From Capitulum mitella (Eukaryota > Arthropoda > Thecostraca > Pollicipedomorpha > Pollicipedidae), in assembly GCA_030062745.1 (NCBI GenBank), contig CP099849.1, positions 25,408,144-25,472,143 on the forward strand: a stretch of 64,000 nucleotides of DNA. Direction: 5' to 3'. The position numbers and the translations under genes were made by a program. Below the pieces are notes generated by a model. It saw only the letters and a program-made list of their open reading frames with translations, was not told where the DNA came from and searched no databases. Shown here piece after piece: positions 36,693 through 47,421 of this stretch. Within the stretch, counting starts at the first letter, position 1. The number at the start of each line of letters is the position of its first letter.

Positions 36693-36848
36693 CTTTGATG
36701 AAGTCCACGGCCTGGGTGAGCCCGTACGAGTCGTTGTCGCAGTCGTCCAGCACGAGTGCGCCCAGGGTGATGCCCGGCAGCAGCTGCGGCTCGGCCCGGT
36801 TAATGTGGTCCAGCGTGAACAGCATCGCCTCCAGCGCCTGGATGCCGC
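36693..36848 (-). CDS. Receptor gene A, exon 2: mGluR-family class C GPCR, mangetout/DmXR-like
   Basis: This minus-strand exon of 156 bp (52 codons, phase 1 at both ends) continues the ligand-binding domain: GIQALEAMLFTLDHINR, LLPGITLGALVLDDCDND, then SYGLTQAVDFIK. It is preceded by a pyrimidine tract and CAG acceptor (TCTCTCTCCCGCAG, then GCGGCATCC) and followed by AAAG then GTCAGT, a good donor. It joins exon 1 at 61017 across 24.2 kb with the codon for Gly split, restoring the CGPIMPQ/GGIQ junction found intact in gene B. The LDDCD, SYGL and VDFIK blocks are characteristic of the mangetout-type subgroup. Open frame beyond the donor is not part of the protein. Exon structure high confidence; later exons not found. 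Confidence 0.9.
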
Positions 36849-36899
36849 CTGCGGGAGAGAGAGGCGGATCAGAGTCCACAGCATCAGCACGCCAAACGC

Positions 36900-39800
36900 C
36901 TGCTCAGCTCGGCTATTGCGGGATGCGTTTGCTCTCCAAACATCAGCCCGGTTCATCCGGTGCTGATTGCACCCGCAGGCCGCACGTCGATTCAGGTCAC
37001 CGACACATTGCGGTGGGACCAAACTATACGATAGCATAATGTAGCGCTGGACGAGGATATAAACGGTTTAATAGACGATGGCGTCCCTCGCTGGTGGGTT
37101 GGGTGGTCGCTCAACACAAGAGTCAGATTAGCAGTGGTAAGTCCCAATCAACCGGCAGCTGAAGTTCACTTAAGAACAGGCAATGTCTCGATTTATAGGC
37201 CAACCTGCTCTAAGAGTGCGACTGTACAAGAAAAATGAACAGACTGAATAAAATGAAAAGAAATGCTTTAACGCTACGGCAAAGCGTTCCCAAAGGAGAC
37301 ATTGCGTTTCATTTTGCACGGTGCTGGCCACAGGCTCGCATAGTTTGTGGGCTTCATGCATAGGTAAAGGTTCGTAAAATGGACAGGTGCCATACCTATA
37401 CCGCCCCCAGCTGTGTTAAACGTCCGGACGGGAAATACGTCGAGGCGCCCAAGCGCACCTACTGCCGTGAAGATATTTCTCCGGTGCCAGGACCAAATAT
37501 GCAGTTCGCCTTAACGTCCATGAAACGGGCGCCTCATTCCAGCTGAGAGCCGGCGTACGAGCGCCGGCGGGGAGAATTTCGTCCGACTAACATGCAGACA
37601 GGGCTGGATACGAGTGTGCTGGAGCAGCGGTCCGGCCTCGCGGCCCGACCGCGCGGCGGAGGCCAGACTCCCACCTGATGGCGCGGGGTCTGGTGACCGA
37701 TGGCCGCTGACTGGTGGCCGATGATGATCGGCGGCCGAGAGTGAGCCGGTCTCGTGCCCGCATCTCGGATGTTGACGGCGCAATCGTCATGTTTCGTGCG
37801 ATTAATGCAGCCGAGTTGCGGCTCCGTCCGAAAACTCCTCAGTCGGCCTGCCGGCCCACGTTTGCAAAAACCATTTGGCTTCCCCTGCGGCTTTTTCAGT
37901 TTTTGACGGTGCCATTGGATGCGTGCAGATTTAGGAAGGGCCTCGCTTCCCTTAAATCCACCGTCCTCTCGTATTCGAGCGTATTTTTCCATTCAGGCGG
38001 CGCTATTTCATTTTCAAAATGCTGCTCTGTATGCATTTCGCCATCAGGCGAAACCGCAGAACATCCGTCACCCGACGACCGCCCACGGCGCCGCGAGAGC
38101 GTCTTATTCGCTTTTACGAGAGGCCCCAGCCCGGCTAAATAAACTCTTTCGCTCGGCCTCGCTTGGCCTATAGTCATGCCCCGCCGTTCCCATGGTTCCG
38201 ACCTAATCAATAACAAGTTAGGACGAACGAGAGACTGCGACATCCAGGAACTATTTTGCTCGGTTAATTAGCCCACTAATTCAAAGTCAGAATGCGCTTA
38301 AAGATGTAACCAGCTTAGAACAAGGGTTCCTGGGACGCTTACTCAGATGCTCGGATCAGTTCGTCCGCGATGCTGTGAACTAGCGATGTATTTCGCAGAA
38401 CTGTTCATTCAGCCATGCCTGATCAAAACGTCAAGTGCAGACGCCGGCACTGCGCCAAATGATGAGCTGCGAAATCTAGTCAGCCCTCCGCAGCTAAACT
38501 CAAAAGAACGTGTCGATGGAACTGAACTCGGTCCGCCATGGCCAATCTCGACTCCATTTCCGATGCCATTTTCCATCAGCGAAACAACGACATCGCCGCG
38601 ATCTCCATCGTTACAGAAAATGGCATCAATTCCTTCCACAACGGTCTTCAAACGCCAGATCGGAGCGCATTTAAAACGGACCGGCCAATGAAAGGAGTGA
38701 AGAGGCGCCCGCTCTGGCTGCGACCAAACCATTTGTCGACACGTTCGGCCCGTGCTCGGGTGAGAGAGCGTCGTCTGCGCACCGCCAATGCGTGACGCTC
38801 ACCGATGACTCGGTCCTTAGCCGTCAGAGGCACTGTCTGACCCAAGCCGGGCACGGCGCCCGGCCCAAACCGGGCAACGCAGCGCCGCGCCTCGAACTCA
38901 CGTGAACTCGTCTACGTGTGCCGCTGCGTTGCGGGCCTTCTGTAAATCACGTCACGCGCGGGGAAGGCATCACGGCTGGTGTTACGGGGAATGGTCAAGA
39001 GATAACACTACTCCCAAGAAAGCATTGCAGGATAGAGGATAAAATCTGGGAGAATACGCCACGAGGTTTGTAAAAGACGCCCAGCTTTTGCATTGCGTTG
39101 ACGAAACGCAACCAAAAGACCCTTATTTAAGAGAGAGAGAGAGAGAGAGAGAGAAAAAAACCTACCTGAAAATTGTTTTGCGTCCCACTAGCTCAACGGT
39201 GGACTTCAATACATTAACAGGCAATCTACTGGAGAACTTTGGTAAACTTGTCCCTGTTTGTGCTTAGGATTACGGAGACGAAAGTTCGTCTCTTCAAACT
39301 TACAAACGAATAACTAAGTAACGAGGTTATCTTGAGAAACAGCACTTCGCAACTGTGATGCCTTGTTACCTTTAGACAACGGAAGTGTTTACCTGGACGC
39401 GTAATCACCGGGCTGCCAACAGTGACAGGAAGCTCTTTGTAACTTTCCGGAGGCAAGATATTCCATTTGTTTCCATTTAAATACACGTTTTAGAAGCAAA
39501 ATCAATATGTGCTTTCTCAGGAAACTGGTCACACTTCCTAGAGCCACTGCTACGCGAGATGACTGCTTTCACATGCCTTTTGCATAAAGACTTTCCGTTG
39601 TTTGACTTTTTCCGGTTTTCATTGCGAAGTCCATGCGGCTTCCAGGAAACATTTCCGGGAATTTTTCGAAAACGTGTCTGAAGGTTTCCGACGGATAACT
39701 GGTCAATACGCCGTGAAACACCTCCAGAAAACATTGTTTTCTTTTCTTTTGTATCCGCAACATTCGTAGTCCAGTCTGCAGAATAGTGCGGTGTGCCAAA

Positions 39801-39925
39801 TATCACTACTGAGCCCTGCGCACTGTATTCCCAGCCTCGTTTTGCGGCGCCAATGACATCTAGCCACGGCACAAGTTGATCACTAGGTTTATATCGCATT
39901 AGATATTTCAGTATGTTACCTGCCA
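36900..39925. other. Intronic; no recognised feature except a short (GA)n
   Basis: A perfect-looking GA microsatellite is at about 39129-39154. GC-richer patches near 37540-37750 and 38750-38900 show no protein motif. Confidence 0.4.
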
Positions 39926-39939
39926 TTAAAGCATAGCAT

Positions 39940-40015
39940 AGGGACATCGGGTCCCAGAACTCGAACCAGGTATCTCTCAGTCAAAAGTCCGAGCCTACTG
40001 ACGGTAGCAATCCCC
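39940..40015 (-). repeat. tRNA-like sequence, probably a tRNA-derived SINE
   Basis: On the minus strand a B box GGTTCGAGTTC (39967-39957) lies 39 bp after an A-box-like TACCGTCAGTAGGC (40006-39993). CTCGG and CTGAG can pair as an anticodon-type stem. The loop is 8 rather than 7 bases and the T stem has a mismatch, so a SINE or tRNA pseudogene is likelier than a tRNA gene. Confidence 0.5.
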
Positions 40016-40688
40016 TCCATAGAGTTTTCCTTTAGTCGACCGCTTTAAGTCGGTCTTCTGGTAACCGGTGATTAGGTCAGACAACTAAGGGACTGGTGAT
40101 CAGACGTGATAGCTGGTTTCTGAAACTTTTCAAAACTTCCCCACTCCCGAACGTTTAACGTTAGCAAACTTCCAAGTAAGACTTAACGGAAAGCTTCTTG
40201 GATCCATTAATAAGACGCATTGCATGGAAACCTTTTCCCTTTTTCGATGAAAACTTTCCGGAGGGAATTTATCCATAGAAGACTGTATTTTTCCGTAAAG
40301 TGTCCATCACTAGTTTTCTTCCCACCGGTCGACCTCGGATTCCCCTTCTGCAACAACTGGACCCGAACGGTTGCTTTTTCACGCGCCATTGACGGCGAAC
40401 ATTCATTCATCCATCACCAACCGGTTCAGCGACATTTCGAATAGAAAAGGAAAATGTTCGACGGAATCTGGCAGCCGTTGAAAGCCCAAGAGCTAAAAAG
40501 GCCCGGCGAACTGATGGTCTTGGGCAGTGAATGAGCCTGCGGACTGATGGTCTGGGTCAATGAATGGGCCCCGCGGACTGATAATCTGGGTCAATTTTCT
40601 TCAGTTTTTCTCAGAGTTAAAAAACTGTCATGCAATATTTTGAACATTTTCTTTCTTATATTAAGTTCAGCTGCACCTATACAACACT

Positions 40689-40732
40689 CTGAAGTACCTG
40701 ATGATCAAAGCTGTTTGATGAAAACACTTCAG
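40689..40732 (+). other. Hammerhead-like hairpin: CTGATGA - stem - GAAAA inside a closing stem
   Basis: CTGAAGT (40689-40695) pairs with ACTTCAG (40726-40732). Between them are CTGATGA (40698-40704), a perfect hairpin TCAAA/GCTG/TTTGA (40705-40718), then TGAAAAC. CTGATGA and GAAA around a stem are the conserved hammerhead core, but the usual third helix and cleavage triplet are not evident, so activity is doubtful. Confidence 0.35.
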
Positions 40733-40769
40733 TAGCCAGTTCCGAACGGCGCGTGTTCAGCACCGGTTA

Positions 40770-41230
40770 CTCGACTTCTGTTCGGGCAGTGGCGTCCGCC
40801 TCTCATCACCGCCAACCATGGGCCGTCTCCTGCCTGCTCCCGCCGGGCCGCGGTGTCCGTGTCTCGTCACCGCCGGTCCCGGCCTGTCCCTGCCGGCCCC
40901 GGCCGGGGGCCGGGCGCGCGGCGGCCTGATGACACGGTCAGACATCCTGGCGGACGCCTGTTAACAAGGCGGGCCTGGATCGATCCCGTCTGCGGGCAGC
41001 GAGGCGCCACCGCCGCCGCCGCCGCCGCCCGACCGCCGCCGCTAATGGGAAGCAACGCGGCACGGAGCCCGGCCGTCACCGCCCGTCCGCGGCGTCCGCT
41101 CCGGCGCCGGCGCAGAGGTGCACCTGAGGCGGGCATCAGAGAGGGCCGGCGGCCACCGGTACGGAGACGGCCGACGCTTGGTGCCGCCCACTCGCCCGCT
41201 CGGCAGCCGGAGCGAGTGTTTCAACAGCGG
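40770..41230. other. GC-rich island with (CCG)n
   Basis: CpG-dense 450-bp patch including a CCG run at about 41010-41042. Overlapping open frames on both strands, none recognised. Confidence 0.35.
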
Positions 41231-42390
41231 GAATATTTGTGCATCTTTAGTTGTTGTTCTGTGTGACAGACGGAAACTGAAATGCTGGCTTTCGGCGCAA
41301 CGGCGCGTCTGAAAGCATAATCCACTTGGAAATTCAGCATTACGGCGGGGCTGAAAATTAACTTGCCACTGTGTTGCATGTCGGTATTCATGCCTTCACC
41401 TCAGTGGATTCCTGACTTAACGGAATGATGAGGTTTTGCAAGCACTCTCTTGCAAAACCTGATTTAACTTCATTTGATCCGACATCACCAACAAGTAGTC
41501 AGGCCAGCTGTTCCACTTCACCACTCAGGCTCTTGGATTTAAATCCATTCCCACATTGTTCGTAGGACTGGCGCACGATGTTATTTGAGGCATAGTCACA
41601 TCGGACACGACAGTGACAAGATATATACCTTTTCATGATTTCTGACGAACATTCGACTGGATTCATCTCACTCCGTATATTTGCTCTGCGCAATGAACGC
41701 CCTGAACTCTCGCAATCGAATGCCTTTGAGGGCTTCTGAACGACGAAGATCACGCCCAGTTAGGCACGCATTCACAGAATTTCCTCAGGTCACGTTCGAG
41801 CCGCCCTAACTAATTTGCCACTACATTGGCCATAAGGTCGCCTCAGCCATATTAAGTGAGCGCTAGCTTATCATCCGGGCATTCTGAAGTGGTTTTCAAA
41901 GGCCTCGTATGGATAATCTCTCGTAACCTTAGCACGGCACGGCTGCAGACGGCGCAGCTGGGCCAGTCATGTCTCGATTTAAGGCGGTCGTTCCTGTCAG
42001 GAGGTTCCCGTATGCGTCGTGCCGTCCTCTTCTGCTGACCGCGGCCCCTCAGCGCGAATCATGCAAACTCCGATGTCATGCAAATGTTTCAGGGAGCCGG
42101 TCGCAGTGCGAGAAGACGCGTCCCTCTTAGGACGTCCCGGCTGGGAAGATTCTCACGGCGACCGGCTTCCGCCGGATGTACAGGAACAGAGACCTCGTGG
42201 TGGACAAGGTGTTTCCTGAACTTAGCCTGAGAACCTGATCCCTGTGAAGACGTAAACTGGGTTCCACCAAAGCTACAAACGCATACCCGCTACCGACAGA
42301 ACGTGCCATGTGGTGAAAGAATGCGGTAAAAGACTGTGATGAAGGATTCAAGATGGATATCAATCTTCGCCGGCCCGGCCTCCGGATCCA
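41231..42390. other. No recognised feature
   Basis: Ordinary intronic DNA. Confidence 0.4.
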
Positions 42391-43865
42391 CCTTCGCCGA
42401 GTCGGAGGAGGGGTCATGAGAACCCCCTAGGTCTCAAGAACTATAAATCTTGCAGGAAAAATAGAAAACGCCTATGACAAGAATGAAGCATGCGTTTTTT
42501 CACACCAGATCAATATTAAAGTTACCTTATTAATATTAGGTCATCTTAGGTCAGATTACTCCGTTCACCTTTTTGGTAAAAAACACTTATAACCAGGCTT
42601 CAGCGTGGTAGAAAACGGGTTAAAAAGTAAAAAGACAGTCTGATGTACCTAAGTGGAACGCAGTTTGGGGGTAAATTTCACTATTTCAAGGAAAGCAGAA
42701 AATTATGGCAAAATTTGTGTTTTTGTAAGGGCAGAAGCCCTATTTTTCTGGGCGTTTAAGTATGTGTTTTAGTTGCAGATATATCTGGCACATACATGAC
42801 GTCCGGACACTAACACATGCAGGCCAGACAGGGTCAACCTATGTCATCGTATTAACCGTTAAACGTCGGGCGTTTCTGGTGTCGTTTTATGTGCTGCACT
42901 TTCATTAATCGAACACGGGACATCATGAAATATTATGGTATTAGATCACGTAATATCCATTCTACATCATGAAACCTTTGTCCCAAAGAATCTTTCAGAA
43001 AGTCAGTCAGATTTCTGGCGCAGCGGGTACGGCCGCAATGCAAAAGCCTAATATTTGGCGGGAAACTATTTTTGCGACGTCAATGGTTTTAATTCGGCGA
43101 CGAAATCACAGCATTAGGGCAGTAAAAATTGTAAAGCAGGAACGCATGTGTATAGTTCTTGCCACCTGTGGCTTCACAAAGCGTGTCTGCATTAAAAACA
43201 GGCACAATATTCCAAAATGTTAAATCAGGTCAGCTTGGTTCGAATGGGATCAGCTAATATAGGGTAAATAGGCCAGTCCTGTCACCCTTGGCAAATAAGT
43301 TCTTATCGTGAATTAGTGCCTCCGTAGCACATATGACTACCTCTAAACACTCCAAGACTGTAAATTAAAGAAATGTACTCGGCTGTGGGTATAAAAATTC
43401 GGTACTAAATGTGACATGATCCCAGGTCATAGGTCAAGGGGTTCAATTTCGTTTGCAAAGGATGGGAGAAACACCAGAGTGTATATCGAAGCTTCAGATC
43501 TGTCGAACGAGTTCCTCAATCCCAAAAGTAAACGTAAAAATGTCCAGAAATTTAGATGATTTAAGGTCAATACCTGGACATTTCTGAAACAAACGAGATA
43601 GCAAAATTGTTTCCTTTGTCACATCCTTTCAATATGTTGAAGTTTCATGTTAGTCGATGCATTTCACAAAAGGTTATGCCATTACCATTTATGGGAACTT
43701 ATGGTCTCACTTGACCCGCCCTGGCTGAATGACCTGAGGTGACCCTGAGTTAAAAAAATGATGGATAAAAATGCACCTGAAGTTTCGTATCTCTGCGCCA
43801 TTTTTCTAGCCAGCCTCAGAAAACCGTAGGGGTTTCTCATAACCCCAAGGTCCGGCGAAGGTTAA
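42391..43865. mobile_element. 1.47-kb element with inverted ends, related to the TTAA family
   Basis: Left end CCTTCGCCG, a short spacer, then GGGGTCATGAGAACCCCCTAGG. Right end on the minus strand is CCTTCGCCG, a shorter spacer, then GGGGTTATGAGAAACCCCTACGG, preceded by TTAA (43862-43865). The interior has AGGTCA and TGACCT words (42540-42555, 43422-43440, 43725-43745), and GTCTCAAGAACTATAAA near the left end resembles the 18790 copy. No transposase recognised. Confidence 0.6.
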
Positions 43866-44789
43866 AGCACTGCAATGAGCGCTGGGCTTCAGGAACGGCA
43901 CTCAGTCCAAACCACCAACAAATGAAAAGTCAAGAGGAAACATAATCACCAGGTAACAACCAATGGGGTACTTTTGCAAAATGAAGAGGCACTTTGCACG
44001 TTTTCGTGGCAGGCCTTGTCTTGACGTCCGTGGTTTCTTCGCGTTGCTCCTGATATTTCAGCCACGACCAGCGACCATGATGAAAATACACGGCGTCCAA
44101 CCAGGGGACAGCTCTTCGTGGCTAGCGACTGTCCCACCCTCAGAACGGTCCGTATGGACGTGAACTGCTGCCGCACGCCGACGGCTGACTTGTCCCAAGG
44201 ATCGGCTTCATATGAAACTTGGCAATATGACAAGGGCTCGGAGATATACGGCCGCAAATTCAAACGTTATAAATTACTCGCGGGGGCAGTGTATCCAAGA
44301 ATAGCTCCCCTGGTATTCAGTCAGTCGACAGTCGACCGACTGTCGACCGGATCAATGGTCCACAAAATGTCCGACAGAGCCTTTCTCCTATTGCGAGCGC
44401 CTGACATCGCTCTGATCGCGGTCTTATTGGATGCCGCACTGACGAATCTCTGACGCTTTCAGGTTAATATCAAGGCACGGGTTTTCCATGTTTCGAAAAT
44501 TTCCCAAAATGGTGCAGTTCTGACAAGTCGTGAATGGTTTCGCCCGAAGTACAACGGCAATATCAACAGTAATTTGTCCTTTCCAAATATACAAAAGTTA
44601 CATTTGTTTGTTTTCCATATATTTCGAGATCTAAAATTACTGTCGATGCTCTGTTGGTTTACCAGTACAGTGTAACGGGCATCATTATGCCTCCTTCGTA
44701 AACTCTCCAGTTTTCTGAAAATACGTTTTCCTTGAACAGCGTTCATGAGGGTTAATCATCTACATAACAATAGTTATTACGAAAAAACA
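43866..44789. other. No gene recognised; perfect 10-bp-stem hairpin
   Basis: GTCGACAGTC and GACTGTCGAC with a 4-bp loop at 44324-44347. Otherwise unremarkable. Confidence 0.4.
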
Positions 44790-45710
44790 CTGTATTTGTA
44801 TCGTCAACGTTCAATCCTACTTTGAACATTTTCAAGGCTGCTTGCAATTGATCCCCTGACAAATGATCATGGACTGAAATTTGTTTTGGTAAATATCGTG
44901 CGATATGTTAATATGCACTCCTAGGTAGCATATACAATAATAAACGTGAGCAGCCTAACACTAAAAGAAAATGGTCATCGTCGCTGTTGCACGACCTGCT
45001 GCCCGGCGATAAGCTGGGGGCATTCGTCCAGGAGCAACGTTGCTCCAGCGTTCATTTCGCGATTCATGGCGGGATCCATTTCTCTGACAAGCACCGCGTC
45101 CGGATCTCGGAGTCGGCGCTTGTCAGAAGAGGCAGCAAGAATCTTGGTGTTTTCGGTCATGTTTCGTCTGGTAAAAGATATGTCGTGGCAGATTACGGTG
45201 TGGGTCTTTGGTCCACCGGTTTGAAAATGCATGGTGATGCGGAGGCTCAGAGGTGTAGTTGCGAAGCCAACGTAGCCACTGTTTGATACGAAGGCACATT
45301 CTCCTTTACTACATTTATAAAAGCAGATTTTGTTGGCCTTTTCAGCGGCGTAGGGTCACGGTGGGGGTTTCTTTGTCATAATTAGGGTGGATGTCATTGG
45401 AGTGCGGTAGCAAATGGCAAGTGTCAGTCGGTCTTGATGGTTGGCTAGGATGCAGTCATTTTTTTTGGTCCATTTTCCATCCTGGATTTTTGGTGTTCTG
45501 GTAGTAAAGATGGCGGGTAGTGCCATTGGCGGTGGAGTCTTGTTTTTGCAGCCATGCGCTTGCTTAGTGCTCTGGCTATTTCCTGATCTACCAGAGAAAC
45601 TGGGTCGCTGTTGTGGACAGGATCTGTTTTATACGTTTCAGCTCTTCGGTCATTGGTGGCCAAGAAGAACGGCGTTTGTTGGATCTGTAGACATACACCC
45701 TGACGATGCT
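44790..45710 (-). pseudogene. Penelope-like retroelement 3' fragment with GIY-YIG domain (broken)
   Basis: On the minus strand this encodes the C-terminal part of a Penelope-like polyprotein. A segment before the endonuclease (AETYKTDP then SDPVSLVDQEIARALSKRM) is followed by KGECAFVSNSGYVGF, which fits the YIG half of a GIY-YIG nuclease behind a Cys, then SLRITMHFQTGGPK, a His-containing CHDISFTRRNMTENTK block and DKRRLRDPDAVLVREMDPAMN. This order is typical of arthropod Penelope-like C-termini. Reading frames shift between blocks, and the reverse transcriptase is missing, so it is a dead 5'-truncated copy. It is homologous to the plus-strand copy at 47422-48560, including the region 3' of the coding part, but lacks the MITE carried there. 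Confidence 0.75.
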
Positions 45711-45739
45711 GGTCTTATATCCATCAGGACAGTCGGTTT

Positions 45740-46010
45740 TGCCACTGCCAGCGCGTTAGAATTTGCCAAAATGAAAAGCATGATTCCAGCTCTGATTCTT
45801 TGGCTTCCGAAACGGAATGAGTCCAATTCCGATTCTTTGACTTTCCAAAAGGAATTGTTCCAATCCCAGTTCGTCTGATAAAAAGCTGAAATTCGATTTC
45901 CAATTTCAGTCAAATGACCATTTAATAAACGCGAACTCGGATACATAGGAAGACATACAACTGCATTCCTAAGTACGTGTTTAAGCTCTTGGAATTTCAG
46001 GTTCGCCACA
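45740..46010. repeat. GATTC-rich degenerate simple repeat
   Basis: Recurrent GATTC, CCGATTCTTTG and AATTCCGATT words in imperfect tandem. A similar patch lies at 55420-55760. Confidence 0.5.
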
Positions 46011-46166
46011 TTCGGAACTGGACTGTTCGGAAAATTCGTCTTTGGTTACACAGAGTACACAGAACCGTGCAATACGCGGTAGCGGGCATAGATGCGCTGG
46101 ATTCAACCCGCTCAGGGTCGCCAGCAGACCCCGCACTGGATATCCTTATAATGGGATGCCCAGCAG

Positions 46167-46320
46167 CAGGAGCCGTGGAACCTTTGTGGAGATGGCGAGG
46201 CAAACGTGATTTTTTCCTCGTTTATTTTCATGCAACACCATATAGGATTAATGTTAGATTTTGCCCTAAAGGGGGAGTAGCTGCCTCCTGCCCCCCCCCC
46301 CCCCGGTTTCAACGCCCCTG
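46167..46320 (+). mobile_element. hAT-type MITE, family M1 (154 bp), perfect 8-bp duplication
   Basis: Runs from CAGGAGCCGTGGAACC to TTTCAACGCCCCTG and is flanked by CCCAGCAG at 46159-46166 and 46321-46328. Shares GGAGATGG, GGCAAACGTG, TTTTCATGCAAC(A/G)CCATA and GGTTAATGTTA-type blocks with the inverted copy at 23988-24143. A 14-base C run lies inside. Confidence 0.88.
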
Positions 46321-46485
46321 CCCAGCAGGGTCACTGATTTCGCCCGTATAGCCATTATTGTTCTCCCTTGCTTTTGTAACTCGCAACCTCCACATGCAAC
46401 ATCTTTTTGGAGGGCATGTTTCACAAAACGATTGACGGCATCGGCGCCTCCATGGTCAGAGAGATTGCGGGGTAGTTCTGCTCAT

Positions 46486-46790
46486 AACAAAGGGCGGCGG
46501 AACAGGGGGGAAGAGGGGACAGCTGCCCCACCCCCCTTCATCGCGAAGGGTTCGGGGCAAGATTACTATACCCTCCCCCCCCCAATTTATAAGCTTCGGC
46601 GGCCTTGGTTAGGGGCCTCAGCTTTCTTCCGGTAGGGGTCTCGAACAGGCTGCCCCCAAAAGTGACCAGAGACCGTGAACTTACAATTTGCAAGGGGCCT
46701 CGCGGAATGGCACCGGCTAGTCTACCCTGACACAGAGCTCGAACCCTGATAGGGGGTCCGGCTTCCATCCAACAGAAGGCCTCGTGTCAA
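46486..46790 (+). mobile_element. G/C-run element with one 143-bp unit (relative of 58670-59500)
   Basis: Opens with AAAGGGCGGCGGAA, CAGCTGCCCC and a C run followed by ATTTAT. Then comes one unit: CAGCTTTCTTCCGGTNGGGG, CTCGAACAGG, AGTGACCAGAGACCG, GAACTTACAATTT, GGGGCCTCGCGGAATGG and CCCTGACACAGA. At 58670-59500 the same head is followed by four units in tandem. Confidence 0.65.
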
Positions 46791-47421
46791 CTATTCTCAA
46801 CAGACACTCAACTATGTCACCTGGTCTTACCATTACAAGAGCTCGCATTGGCCCTTCACCACCGTTGGCGCCGGCCACCATCCAAAGACATTCAAAGGGC
46901 CGTCGCGCTTTCTTACTACCTGTCCGTCAGCCTAAGCCATCGTTCAGCTTTGAACTCGACAATGCCGCCTCTCCCCCACATACCCTCACATCCATGGTTC
47001 ACACTCCCCGCCCTTAGTGCCCACGCCGACCGTCGCGAAAAATGGCGTTCCCCGCCCTCACCAGCTGCTCGCCTCGCCTCGTCCTCCACCTCGCCTCGCC
47101 TCGTCCGCCACCTCGTCTCGCCGCTTCATGGTAAAGCCGTGCACAGCCAGAGAGGAGAGAGCGAGGTAACGGCGAGATCACGCTTCAAGACGAGTAGTGG
47201 CTAAAACGTTTTGGGCGACTCGGGATACCCAGATCTGTCAGTAATGTGTCAACGGATAGCTACAAAACAATAGGCACGTCTTGGGAAATCAACTAAACAC
47301 CGCTAAAACCACTTTAATTCAAATTCTTACCTTAAAATAAAAGTGCCTAAAAAATCACCCCATCAAAATGGTGGAATTACCCCGGAGTGTTTCAGTTCCG
47401 GCAGTTCCAGTTCCAATACAT
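46791..47421. other. No recognised feature
   Basis: Includes a CTCGCCTCGTC-rich patch near 47070-47125. No gene supported. Confidence 0.35.

Noticed and set aside
36084..37037. A 317-codon minus-strand frame over gene A exon 2
   Set aside because: It is in a different frame from the receptor or reads through both splice sites; only 36693-36848 matches the family.
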